Assembly (NCBI GenBank): GCA_006742785.1
Contig: AP019755.1
Span: 1,984,001 to 2,048,000 of the forward strand
Length of the DNA: 64,000 bases
Direction: 5' to 3'
Source: Nitrosomonas stercoris
GTDB taxonomy: Bacteria > Pseudomonadota > Gammaproteobacteria > Burkholderiales > Nitrosomonadaceae
This document shows, piece after piece, positions 28,345 through 37,457 of this stretch. Made by a program: the position numbers and the translations under genes. The first letter of the stretch is position 1; each line of letters opens with the position of its first letter. A model generated the notes under the pieces. The model did not search any database and was not told the origin of the DNA. It saw nothing but the letters and a program-made list of their open reading frames with translations.

Positions 28345-29640
28345 ATGAAGCTACTTGTCATTGGTGGTGGCGCCAGAGAACATGCTATTGCCTGGAAACT
28401 GGCCCAATCCCCACAGGTTGAAACTATTTTTGTAGCGCCCGGTAATGCAGGCACAGCGTTGGAAACCAAGCTGCAAAACATTCCGATAACTGATCTTTCT
28501 GGGTTGGTGGTATTTGCACAACAGCAACAAATAGAGCTGACTGTCGTTGGCCCAGAAGCACCGCTGGTGGCGGGAGTGGTTGATATGTTTCGGGATGCTG
28601 GCTTAAAAATAGTAGGGCCGACCCGCTACGCTGCACAACTGGAAGGTTCCAAAGATTTTGCTAAAACATTCATGTTAAAGCATGGCATACCCACTGCGGC
28701 GTCGGAATCATTCAATGATGCAACAGCAGCGCATCACTATATTGATCAACACACTGTTCCAGTTGTGATCAAGGCAGATGGACTAGCTGCTGGCAAGGGC
28801 GTCATCATTGCGCATACACGGGAGGAAGCGCACTCTGCGGTTGATGCCATGTTGGTTGCCAACAAACTGGGTGCAGCCGGATCACAGATTTTGATTGAAG
28901 AATATCTGGCAGGGGAGGAAGCCAGTTTTATTGTGTTGTCAGACGGTGAAAATGTCATACCATTGGCCACCAGTCAGGATCACAAACGCTTGCTGGATAA
29001 TGACGAAGGACCTAATACAGGTGGCATGGGTGCCTATTCTCCTGCACCTATCATTACTCCGGAACTGCACGAAAAAATCATGCAAACTGTTATCATGCCT
29101 GCTATTCGTGGCATGGCGCAGCAGGCGCAACCGTATACCGGTTTTCTGTATGCTGGACTCATGATTTCTCCCCAAGGGGATATCAAGGTGCTGGAATTTA
29201 ATTGTCGCCTGGGTGATCCCGAAACACAGGTCATTTTGCTGCGACTGCAAACGGATTTGTTTACGTTGTTCAAGTATGCCGCCAGTGGCACATTAAGTAA
29301 AATTAATGCCAAATGGGACCCACGTACTGCATTGTGTCTAGTAATGGCAGCCCACGGCTACCCGGACAATCCCAGAAAAAATGATGTCATTCATGGATTG
29401 GAAAATGTAACGGCAGATCAACGCACTACCGATGCATTCCATGTTTTCCATGCTGGCACCACTATAAGCAGCACCAATCCAGAGCAAATCTTGACAGCAG
29501 GAGGGCGCGTCCTGAGCGTAACAGCCTTAGGATCAGATCTTCAGCAAGCACGCTCACATGCTTATACCATTGCAAGAAATATCTATTTTGATGGTTGCCA
29601 AATGCGGCAAGACATTGGTTATCGCGAACTGAAAATGTGA
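28345..29640 (+). CDS. purD: Phosphoribosylamine-glycine ligase
   Basis: 431 residues, ATP-grasp enzyme of purine synthesis. Motifs: MKLLVIGGGAREHAIAWKLA, FVAPGNAGTA, VVGPEAPLVAGVVD, VIKADGLAAGKGVIIA (ATP loop), SQDHKRLLDNDEGPNTGGMG and LEFNCRLGDPETQVIL. purH-purD is a common pair. The IS1595-family remnant begins 30 bases after its stop. Confidence 0.97.
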   Translation: MKLLVIGGGAREHAIAWKLAQSPQVETIFVAPGNAGTALETKLQNIPITDLSGLVVFAQQQQIELTVVGPEAPLVAGVVDMFRDAGLKIVGPTRYAAQLEGSKDFAKTFMLKHGIPTAASESFNDATAAHHYIDQHTVPVVIKADGLAAGKGVIIAHTREEAHSAVDAMLVANKLGAAGSQILIEEYLAGEEASFIVLSDGENVIPLATSQDHKRLLDNDEGPNTGGMGAYSPAPIITPELHEKIMQTVIMPAIRGMAQQAQPYTGFLYAGLMISPQGDIKVLEFNCRLGDPETQVILLRLQTDLFTLFKYAASGTLSKINAKWDPRTALCLVMAAHGYPDNPRKNDVIHGLENVTADQRTTDAFHVFHAGTTISSTNPEQILTAGGRVLSVTALGSDLQQARSHAYTIARNIYFDGCQMRQDIGYRELKM

Positions 29641-29661
29641 ACACAATAAAATGTTTATTGC

Positions 29662-29669
29662 ATTAAATA
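29662..29669. repeat. Left target-site duplication of the IS1595-family element
   Basis: ATTAAATA lies directly outside the left inverted repeat and is repeated exactly at 30499-30506. Eight-base duplications are usual for IS1595-family insertions. Confidence 0.85.
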
Positions 29670-30498
29670 GGCTATGCTTGCATTAAACGTTGAAAAGTCA
29701 TTTTAGTCCAACGAGCTGGGACATCAATCGAGGGGAGGATACGATTATGAAAGCCTCTGATCTTCGGGAATGGATTGGAAAGATACCGCAGCTTAGGATA
29801 TTAGGCGGGATTACAGCGCAGTATTGATTGAAGGGTGGGCTGTGTGCGGGCAAGCGCCAGACAATGCGGGATTGATAAGAACACCAGCTTCCGCTGGCGT
29901 CACCGATTTTTGACTTTACCGACAGCTGCCAAAGCCAATCATCTGGAAGGAGTTGTCGAAGCGGATGAAACTTTCTTTCCTGTTTCCTGTAAAGGACAGT
30001 GCCAGCTGGATTGACCACCGCGTAAACGCAGTAAACAAATCCATATGCGGGGTACAGGAAAAGATCAGGTGCCAGTGCGCTGATAGTGCACAACTGCTCG
30101 GGCGCAACAGCAGATTTTATGATGGATGCAATTGACAAGAAGGCAATTGAGCCTCCTTTACGAACTGTTTTGGAAAAAGATGTCATTTTCTGCAGTGATG
30201 GTGCGGCTGTTCATCGATCCGTGGCTTGCAGTCTTGGAATCACCTATCGTCCCGTCAATCTTGCTGCCGGGGTTCGAGTCATCGCTGGTGTCTATCATAC
30301 TCAGAACGTTAACGCTTACCACAGCCGTCTCAAACAATGGATGAAATGATTCCATGGTATTGCAACCAGGTATCTGGAGAATTACCTGGGATGGTTCAGG
30401 TGGCTCGATTAACAGGAAAATCTCAGTTCACTTATTGCCGGACTGCAAGCCGCTCTCGGCCGGGAAAATCAGTTTCAACTGTTAACGAATATATAGCC
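29670..30498 (+). mobile_element. IS1595-family insertion sequence, decayed
   Basis: 829 bases. The terminal inverted repeats are 26 bases long and match at 19 positions by my count: both start GGCTAT and end GTTGAAA (left 29670-29695; right is the complement of 30473-30498). Both ends are flanked by ATTAAATA. The clean ends and duplication show a true transposition event, but the transposase inside is broken by frameshifts, so this copy can move only if helped in trans. It marks the left boundary of the adhesin/secretion island. Confidence 0.85.
29747..30496 (+). pseudogene. IS1595-family transposase, frameshifted
   Basis: Starts MKASDLREWIGK at 29747 but shifts frame several times. Recognisable pieces are GVVEADETFF (catalytic Asp-Glu segment, near 29950), ATADFMMDAIDKK, CSDGAAVHRSVACSLGI (second Asp) and NAYHSRLKQWMK (near 30330), then GIATRYLENYLGWFRWLD and finally, in another frame, SLIAGLQAALGRENQFQLL before the right end. 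The order matches the DDE transposase of IS1595 (ISXO2-like). Non-functional. Confidence 0.85.
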
Positions 30499-30506
30499 AT
30501 TAAATA
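30499..30506. repeat. Right target-site duplication of the IS1595-family element
   Basis: ATTAAATA immediately follows the right inverted repeat and equals the left copy at 29662-29669. Confidence 0.85.
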
Positions 30507-31058
30507 GTCTATCTAATTGATGTTCTCTGATGCATTATGAAATTATTACTGCCAATGTAATTGGTGAAATTGCTCAAAGGCATTATCTATTTGAAAATCG
30601 GATCGATCCCCATCAATATTTCTTCATAGAGTTTATTTTGTTACGCTTCATTCGGGTATTCAGCAGCTCAATATTTTCAAAGTCTATATGATGGAGATTC
30701 GGCTTTCATGGTGACGAAAAATAGATCCAAGAGCCAGCCTCATAAGTGATAATCTCACCATTGTTATGGTTCCATAACAGAAAATAAGTACAACTTCTTC
30801 CTATCTTCATTTTTACTAATTCTTTAAGTAAAAAGCAATTTTATCTTCTTACAGCTATTCAATTTAAGAAGATGTGGTTTACAAAACAAACATCATAAAG
30901 TGGCCTCTAACCTTTGCAAAAGCAATCGCTATCACATTATGCCAGAGGCTTATACTTTGAGTTGCCAGGTGAAAACCCTTTTATTCATTTCCTTATTTTT
31001 TGAGGCGGATACTTATTATGAGTGACCTACTTTAGGGTAATGAATTAAGAGGACAATA
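30507..31058. other. Long leader region before the secretion operon
   Basis: About 550 AT-rich bases with no convincing gene on either strand. It holds one good palindrome (30762-30779) and a weaker inverted repeat (GCCTCT near 30904, AGAGGC near 30946). It likely contains the promoter for the genes from 31059 on. Confidence 0.45.
30762..30779. promoter_or_regulatory. Inverted repeat, candidate operator for the adhesin export genes
   Basis: TGTTATGG and CCATAACA form perfect 8-base arms separated by TT, about 280 bases upstream of the first gene of the island. Symmetry suggests a dimeric regulator; nothing in the window identifies it. Confidence 0.3.
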
Positions 31059-32399
31059 GTGAGGATTTTGTTTATTATTTTTGTAAGTCTTATTTCTTCA
31101 TCCCCAGCATTATCCGAACTAATCGAGCCTCCAGAGGAACAGCTTAATGCTTTTACTCAAGCACTTGGTATAGAAAAAACATCAAGCTTGTCAATCAAAG
31201 AAGCTGTTTATTTTGTACTATCACAACACCCAAGTGTAAAAAATGCCTTAGGCTTTGAGGAAAGAGCGAAAGAGATAATTAACATCTCAAAATCACGTTA
31301 TTACCCTCAAATTAGTGGTGGTATTTCGTCCAGCTATGATAGATATCGGACCGGCCGCTACCAAAATAAATATTTGCAAGACATGGAATTAAATGTTGAA
31401 CAAATGTTATATGACTTTGGAAAAACTTCAAATTCAGTAAAAAAATCAGAATACGGAAGCTTTAAAACGAAGGCGAGAACCCAGTTAATAGTTGAGAGGC
31501 TGATTGAGGAAGTTTCCAGAACAGTTATTGAGATTGTTCGGTATCAAAACTTAACTCGTTTGGCTCAAAAATTAGCTCAAGAGATCACCGGGCTAACAAT
31601 ATTAGTAGAAAAACGCCATGCAAAGGGTGCCAGTACATTATCTGATGTGCTGCAAGCCCGTTCACGCAAAGATTCTGCAAAAACATTGATTATTGAATCA
31701 AGGGCGCAACACAAGCAGTGGTTACAACAGTTGGCATTGTTAACAAATGTACAAATGTTGGTTTATGCCTCTCTCAAAGATTTTCCTGTTGAGCTGGAAA
31801 AAAGTTGCCAATTTAAAGATATTAAATGGGATCTGGTTCCAGAAGTAGTAATGGCTGATATGGCTGCTGAAGAAGCTTCTGTTGATATGGAATTAGCCAA
31901 AGCTCAAGAATGGCCAACACTGTTACTACAAGCTGGCATTTCTAGACCCATTAATGCAACGCCTATCCATGGCAGCCGATTTGATAATCATATTCAGTTA
32001 AGTTTTACCATGCCTCTTTATCAAGGGGGTGGTTTATCTGCAAATAAACGTGCTGCTGCCGGGGCACTGCGAGCAGCAATGGCTGAAACAATGGAAGTTA
32101 GGTTAGAAATTAGGCAGCGTTTAGCCGAGTTGGTAAGTCAGCATAAAAGTCTACAAGAAAGCAGTCAACTATTGAGAGAAAGAGTAAAAAATATAGAAGG
32201 GACTAAAGAACTTTACAAAAAACAGTATTTAGATTTAGGAACACGAACAATGGTTGATCTGCTCAATGCCGAGCAAGAATATCATCAGGCTCGGGTTGAT
32301 GTCATGAATTACGTATTTGATATGAAAGTATTACAGGTGGAATGCGCTTTTATGCAGGGGTTGCTAGCACATGGTTTTGATGTAGCAGCATTATATTAA
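31059..32399 (+). CDS. TolC/LapE-like outer-membrane efflux protein of a type I secretion system
   Basis: 446 residues from a GTG start preceded by AAGAGGA. A signal peptide occupies about residues 1-19 (MRILFIIFVSLISSSPALS). The mature part has the two repeated helical-hairpin/strand halves of the outer membrane efflux family: VLSQHPSVKNALG, VEQMLYDFGKTSNSVKKSEY and later MPLYQGGGLSANKRAAAGALRAA and YLDLGTRTMVDLLNAEQEYHQARVD. It would form the outer-membrane channel for the ABC exporter and adaptor encoded at 37.5-40.9 kb. It precedes the giant repeat protein by 66 bases on the same strand. Confidence 0.88.
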   Translation: MRILFIIFVSLISSSPALSELIEPPEEQLNAFTQALGIEKTSSLSIKEAVYFVLSQHPSVKNALGFEERAKEIINISKSRYYPQISGGISSSYDRYRTGRYQNKYLQDMELNVEQMLYDFGKTSNSVKKSEYGSFKTKARTQLIVERLIEEVSRTVIEIVRYQNLTRLAQKLAQEITGLTILVEKRHAKGASTLSDVLQARSRKDSAKTLIIESRAQHKQWLQQLALLTNVQMLVYASLKDFPVELEKSCQFKDIKWDLVPEVVMADMAAEEASVDMELAKAQEWPTLLLQAGISRPINATPIHGSRFDNHIQLSFTMPLYQGGGLSANKRAAAGALRAAMAETMEVRLEIRQRLAELVSQHKSLQESSQLLRERVKNIEGTKELYKKQYLDLGTRTMVDLLNAEQEYHQARVDVMNYVFDMKVLQVECAFMQGLLAHGFDVAALY

Positions 32400-32465
32400 T
32401 TTTTGTCTTTCCACCTTAGATATACCTATTAAATAGGTATAAATTTTTTATAAAGAGTTGAAGTA

Positions 32466-35400
32466 ATGATATTGTTAGAGAAAACATTAAATGGAATAGC
32501 TCGTGAAGTACAGTTTGCAGATCAAGCGCTAGATAGTTCATATTTGGTAACGATCAATGCAAGACCTGGTGATATTGCAAATGTTTCACGTCAAGGAACG
32601 GATCTTGTTCTGATGTTTACTAATGGCCAAAAGATTGTATTATTTGGTTTTTTCGATATCGATGCTGAAGGTGAACACAGCGAGCTAGTTCTAAAAGATG
32701 AAACAGAATTATGGTGGTTAAATGGAAGCCATGAATTTGTTGAAATCTCTGCACAAGATGCATTGTTTGAAGGAGCAGCTCTGGATATTATATCAGGAGA
32801 AGGAGGATTAGATGCTGTTCCAGCCGCAGCATCTTCAGCTGCTGGTTTACCTTCCTGGGCATTAGGATTATTGCTTTTAGGCTTGGGAGGTATTGGGGCT
32901 GGTATTGCTGTCGCTTCTTCTGGTGGGTCACCAAAAAATTCTGACTCAGACAGCGACTCAGACTCAGACTCTGACAGCGACTCAGATTCCGATAGCGACT
33001 CCGATTCCGACAGTGACTCGGATTCCGACAGCGACTCGGATTCCGACAGTGACTCGGATTCAGATAGCAATTCTGACTCAGACAGTGACTCCGACTCTGA
33101 TAGTGACTCCGACAGTGATTCGGATTCCGACAGTGACTCAGACTCAGATAGTGACTCCGACTCAGACTCAGACTCAGATTCTGACAGCGACTCAGATTCC
33201 GATAGCGATTCTGACTCCGATAGTGATTCGGATTCCGACAGTGATTCGGATTCCGACAGTGATTCGGATTCAGATAGCGATTCTGACTCTGACAGCGACT
33301 CAGATTCCGATAGCGACTCCGATTCCGACAGTGACTCGGATTCCGACAGCGACTCAGACTCAGACTCAGATTCTGACAGTGATTCGGATTCCGACAGCGA
33401 CTCGGATTCCGACAGTGACTCGGATTCAGATAGCGATTCTGACTCAGACAGTGACTCCGACTCTGATAGTGACTCCGACAGTGATTCGGATTCCGACAGT
33501 GACTCAGACTCAGATAGTGACTCCGACTCAGACTCAGACTCAGATTCTGACAGCGACTCAGATTCCGATAGCGATTCTGACTCCGATAGTGATTCGGATT
33601 CCGACAGTGATTCGGATTCAGATAGCGATTCTGACTCAGACAGCGACTCAGATTCCGACAGTGACTCGGATTCCGACAGCGACTCAGACTCAGACTCAGA
33701 TTCTGACAGCGACTCAGACTCAGATAGTGACTCCGACAGTGATTCGGATTCCGACAGTGACTCGGATTCAGATAGCGATTCTGACTCAGACAGTGACTCC
33801 GACAGTGATTCGGATTCCGACAGTGACTCAGACTCAGATAGTGACTCCGACTCAGACTCAGACTCAGATTCTGACAGCGACTCAGATTCCGATAGCGATT
33901 CTGACTCCGATAGTGATTCGGATTCCGACAGTGACTCGGATTCCGACAGCGACTCAGACTCAGACTCAGATTCTGACAGCGACTCAGACTCAGACTCTGA
34001 CAGCGACTCAGATTCCGATAGCGATTCTGACTCCGATAGCGACTCCGATTCCGACAGTGATTCGGATTCCGACAGTGACTCGGATTCCGACAGCGACTCA
34101 GACTCAGACTCAGATTCCGACAGCGACTCAGACTCAGACTCAGATTCTGACAGCGACTCAGACTCAGACTCTGACAGCGACTCAGATTCCGATAGCGACT
34201 CCGATTCCGACAGTGACTCGGATTCCGACAGCGACTCAGACTCAGACTCAGATTCTGACAGCGACTCAGACTCAGACTCTGACAGCGACTCAGATTCCGA
34301 TAGCGACTCCGATTCCGACAGTGACTCGGATTCAGATAGCGATTCTGACTCAGACAGTGACTCCGACTCTGATAGTGACTCCGACAGTGATTCGGATTCC
34401 GACAGTGACTCAGACTCAGACTCTGACAGCGACTCAGATTCCGATAGCGATTCTGACTCCGATAGCGACTCCGACTCCGATTCCGACAGTGACTCGGATT
34501 CAGATAGCGATTCTGACTCAGACAGTGACTCCGACTCTGATAGTGACTCCGACAGTGATTCGGATTCCGACAGTGACTCAGACTCAGATAGTGACTCCGA
34601 CTCAGACTCAGACTCAGATTCTGACAGCGACTCAGATTCCGATAGCGATTCTGACTCCGATAGTGATTCGGATTCCGACAGTGACTCGGATTCCGACAGC
34701 GACTCAGACTCAGACTCAGATTCTGACAGCGACTCAGACTCAGACTCTGACAGCGACTCAGATTCCGATAGCGATTCTGACTCCGATAGCGACTCCGATT
34801 CCGACAGTGATTCGGATTCCGACAGTGACTCGGATTCCGACAGCGACTCAGACTCAGACTCAGATTCTGACAGCGACTCAGACTCAGACTCTGACAGCGA
34901 CTCAGATTCCGATAGCGACTCCGATTCCGACAGTGACTCGGATTCCGACAGCGACTCAGACTCAGACTCAGATTCTGACAGCGACTCAGACTCAGACTCT
35001 GACAGCGACTCAGATTCCGATAGCGACTCCGATTCCGACAGTGACTCGGATTCCGACAGCGACTCAGACTCAGATTCTGACAGCGACTCAGACTCAGACT
35101 CTGACAGCGACTCAGATTCCGATAGCGACTCCGATTCCGACAGTGACTCGGATTCAGATAGCGATTCTGACTCAGACAGTGACTCCGACTCTGATAGTGA
35201 CTCCGACAGTGATTCGGATTCCGACAGTGACTCAGACTCAGACTCTGACAGCGACTCAGATTCCGATAGCGATTCTGACTCCGATAGCGACTCCGACTCC
35301 GATTCCGACAGTGACTCGGATTCAGATAGCGATTCTGACTCAGACAGTGACTCCGACTCTGATAGTGACTCCGACAGTGATTCGGATTCCGACAGTGACT

Positions 35401-37289
35401 CAGACTCAGATAGTGACTCCGACTCAGACTCAGATTCTGACAGCGACTCAGATTCCGATAGCGATTCTGACTCCGATAGTGATTCGGATTCCGACAGTGA
35501 CTCGGATTCCGACAGCGACTCAGACTCAGACTCAGATTCTGACAGCGACTCAGACTCAGACTCTGACAGCGACTCAGATTCCGATAGCGATTCTGACTCC
35601 GATAGCGACTCCGATTCCGACAGTGATTCGGATTCCGACAGTGACTCGGATTCCGACAGCGACTCAGACTCAGACTCAGATTCTGACAGCGACTCAGACT
35701 CAGACTCTGACAGCGACTCAGATTCCGATAGCGATTCTGACTCCGATAGCGACTCCGATTCCGACAGTGATTCGGATTCCGACAGTGACTCGGATTCCGA
35801 CAGCGACTCAGACTCAGACTCAGATTCTGACAGCGACTCAGACTCAGACTCTGACAGCGACTCAGATTCCGATAGCGACTCCGATTCCGACAGTGACTCG
35901 GATTCCGACAGCGACTCAGACTCAGACTCAGATTCTGACAGCGACTCAGACTCAGACTCTGACAGCGACTCAGATTCCGATAGCGATTCTGACTCCGACA
36001 GTGACTCCGACAGTGATTCGGATTCCGACAGTGACTCGGATTCAGATAGCGATTCTGACTCAGACAGCGACTCCGACTCTGATAGCGACTCAGATTCCGA
36101 TAGCGACTCAGATTCCGATAGCGACTCCGATTCCGACAGTGACTCCGACTCTGATAGCGACTCGGATTCAGATAGCGATTCTGACTTAGGATTGCGGAAT
36201 ATCGAAGCTGAGGCTGTGCTCGAGAAAGGAACAACCTATGAAGCACTGCCTCCGTCTCAAGATATGGATGAAAAATATGACACACTAGGCATTCGTATAG
36301 TTGATTTATTAAACCTAAACCTGGGTGATGACCAGCATCCACTGGTCACTTTTGAAGTAACCGAGGAAAAAAACGAAGTAGAGTTTGCGGTAAGTATTAA
36401 GGGTGTTCTGAATATTGGTGTACTAAATCAGTATGTTTTGATCCTTGAAGTTGAGGATGACGGTAGCTGGCAGCGCGTTGATAATACTTTAGGTTTTAGC
36501 AAAGGTATTTTAAATCTGAATGCGTTAACTGGAAAAGATGGTCAGGTTGAATTGGAAGGGCTACCTGAAGGGTCTTATCGGGCTACTCTGGTGCCTAATC
36601 CAGATTTAATCAATGTTGGCGTTGGGATTACCAGGAGTATTTCTGTTAAAGCAATCAGTTATGTTCCTGATGTAAGCCTTACAGTTATGTCAGCGGCTAA
36701 TGGCAATTTCATTGTTGAATCTGTCATAGGTGATTCAGAGAATATTGAAGTTATGTCAGTGAGAGTCGATGGTACTACCTACCCATTGGCAGATAATACT
36801 ATTCCTATACGGGGTAATTATGGTGAGCTAGAAATTTATAGCGATGGATCTTACACCTATACTCCGGATGTCAATCCGGAGGGTGAGGGCGATAAAACTG
36901 ATATCTTTATTATCGGAGTGAGAAATGCTGAAGGTAACGAAGCAACCGCTGAGTTAGCGATTAATATCAGTGTTCAGGAAACTGGTGCTGATGCAGGTAT
37001 TAGTGAGATTGATGATGGAACTTTTGATTTCATGGCTTTTGAAGAGGAGATTTCTTTAGGAGAAGAGTACTTGACCGCTACAACATCTGAAGATACTGAT
37101 GATGAGCTTGCTGATATCCATTTAGTTGATGATGACGGTACTATTGAGTGGGTAGAAGGTGACTCTGATGAATCTGGTTCTTCTACTACAGATACTCCTG
37201 TACCGCTGGATCCAGCTGATGTGGATCTAATAGTTTCCTCCGCTACCGATTATTTTGATCATCTTGATGATCATGATGATTTGATTTAA
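32466..37289 (+). CDS. Giant Ser-Asp-repeat adhesin, BapA/LapA-like ends
   Basis: 1607 residues. Residues 1-90 resemble the prefix domain of BapA/LapF-type biofilm proteins ([32 protein letters not shown]). A glycine-rich hydrophobic segment follows (about 129-152, [19 protein letters not shown]), then an unbroken run of 541 two-residue units at 159-1240: Ser-Asp throughout except a single Asn for Asp at 202. The C-terminal 367 residues are folded in appearance: a beta-rich part, then an Ig/VCBS-like domain (about 1410-1510; [22 protein letters not shown]), then an acidic tail ending [10 protein letters not shown]. No RTX nonapeptides and no LPXTG anchor are seen. The tail probably carries the type I export signal. 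Ser-Asp runs act as stalks in staphylococcal adhesins; here the run is several times longer. Calcium binding or a stalk role is inference. Confidence 0.85.
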   Translation: MILLEKTLNGIAREVQFADQALDSSYLVTINARPGDIANVSRQGTDLVLMFTNGQKIVLFGFFDIDAEGEHSELVLKDETELWWLNGSHEFVEISAQDALFEGAALDIISGEGGLDAVPAAASSAAGLPSWALGLLLLGLGGIGAGIAVASSGGSPKNSDSDSDSDSDSDSDSDSDSDSDSDSDSDSDSDSDSDSDSDSDSNSDSDSDSDSDSDSDSDSDSDSDSDSDSDSDSDSDSDSDSDSDSDSDSDSDSDSDSDSDSDSDSDSDSDSDSDSDSDSDSDSDSDSDSDSDSDSDSDSDSDSDSDSDSDSDSDSDSDSDSDSDSDSDSDSDSDSDSDSDSDSDSDSDSDSDSDSDSDSDSDSDSDSDSDSDSDSDSDSDSDSDSDSDSDSDSDSDSDSDSDSDSDSDSDSDSDSDSDSDSDSDSDSDSDSDSDSDSDSDSDSDSDSDSDSDSDSDSDSDSDSDSDSDSDSDSDSDSDSDSDSDSDSDSDSDSDSDSDSDSDSDSDSDSDSDSDSDSDSDSDSDSDSDSDSDSDSDSDSDSDSDSDSDSDSDSDSDSDSDSDSDSDSDSDSDSDSDSDSDSDSDSDSDSDSDSDSDSDSDSDSDSDSDSDSDSDSDSDSDSDSDSDSDSDSDSDSDSDSDSDSDSDSDSDSDSDSDSDSDSDSDSDSDSDSDSDSDSDSDSDSDSDSDSDSDSDSDSDSDSDSDSDSDSDSDSDSDSDSDSDSDSDSDSDSDSDSDSDSDSDSDSDSDSDSDSDSDSDSDSDSDSDSDSDSDSDSDSDSDSDSDSDSDSDSDSDSDSDSDSDSDSDSDSDSDSDSDSDSDSDSDSDSDSDSDSDSDSDSDSDSDSDSDSDSDSDSDSDSDSDSDSDSDSDSDSDSDSDSDSDSDSDSDSDSDSDSDSDSDSDSDSDSDSDSDSDSDSDSDSDSDSDSDSDSDSDSDSDSDSDSDSDSDSDSDSDSDSDSDSDSDSDSDSDSDSDSDSDSDSDSDSDSDSDSDSDSDSDSDSDSDSDSDSDSDSDSDSDSDSDSDSDSDSDSDSDSDSDSDSDSDSDSDSDSDSDSDSDSDSDSDSDSDSDSDSDSDSDSDSDSDSDSDSDSDSDSDSDSDSDSDSDSDSDSDSDSDSDSDSDSDSDSDSDSDSDSDSDSDSDSDSDSDSDSDSDSDSDSDSDSDSDSDSDSDSDSDSDSDSDSDSDSDSDSDSDSDSDSDSDSDSDSDSDSDSDSDSDSDSDSDSDSDSDSDSDSDSDSDLGLRNIEAEAVLEKGTTYEALPPSQDMDEKYDTLGIRIVDLLNLNLGDDQHPLVTFEVTEEKNEVEFAVSIKGVLNIGVLNQYVLILEVEDDGSWQRVDNTLGFSKGILNLNALTGKDGQVELEGLPEGSYRATLVPNPDLINVGVGITRSISVKAISYVPDVSLTVMSAANGNFIVESVIGDSENIEVMSVRVDGTTYPLADNTIPIRGNYGELEIYSDGSYTYTPDVNPEGEGDKTDIFIIGVRNAEGNEATAELAINISVQETGADAGISEIDDGTFDFMAFEEEISLGEEYLTATTSEDTDDELADIHLVDDDGTIEWVEGDSDESGSSTTDTPVPLDPADVDLIVSSATDYFDHLDDHDDLI
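32940..36185 (+). repeat. Ser-Asp codon repeat tract with higher-order duplications
   Basis: 3246 bases of hexanucleotide-based repeats (Ser codons TCA, TCT, TCC, TCG, AGC, AGT; Asp GAC, GAT). Longer blocks recur: about 34,26x-34,87x matches 35,08x-35,69x at an offset of 822 bases, falling to 816 after a 6-base indel, and a block near 33,060 recurs at +366. All indels seen are multiples of 6, so frame is kept. The only substitution of Asp is GAT to AAT at 33069-33071. Confidence 0.95.
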
Positions 37290-37302
37290 GTGGCCGGGAT
37301 TA

Positions 37303-37334
37303 AAAGCACTGGGTATACAGCCCAGTGCTTTTTG
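37303..37334 (+). terminator. Intrinsic terminator after the adhesin gene
   Basis: AAAAGCACTGGG and CCCAGTGCTTTT form a perfect 12-bp stem with a short loop, ending in a run of five Ts. It lies 13 bases after the adhesin stop. It would separate adhesin expression from the ABC, HlyD and modification genes, or set their ratio by partial read-through. Confidence 0.85.
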
Positions 37335-37457
37335 TATTATTTGATCTATCGATCATCTTTTTGCTTGATTTTTATGCATTTATGCAACATAAAATCCTAA
37401 AATATCACGCCTAATTAATAGTTCGCAAGATGAAATAAGAATTTACAGGGGGATTTG

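Noticed and set aside
32940..36185. Possible CRISPR-like or satellite array
   Set aside because: There are no unique spacers; the repeat is a coding hexamer tract in one frame.
32893..36189. 1098-codon open frame on plus in a second frame (Thr-Gln-Ile-Pro rich) across the same tract
   Set aside because: Same cause: repeat composition lacks stops in this frame. The Ser-Asp frame is the one that continues into folded-looking domains on both sides.
32788..36342. 1184-codon open frame on minus across the adhesin repeats (rich in Arg, Asn, Ser, Cys)
   Set aside because: It is a by-product of the Ser-Asp codon repeat, whose hexamer pattern contains no stop in this frame. The flanking unique sequence gives no protein-like pattern and there is no ribosome site.
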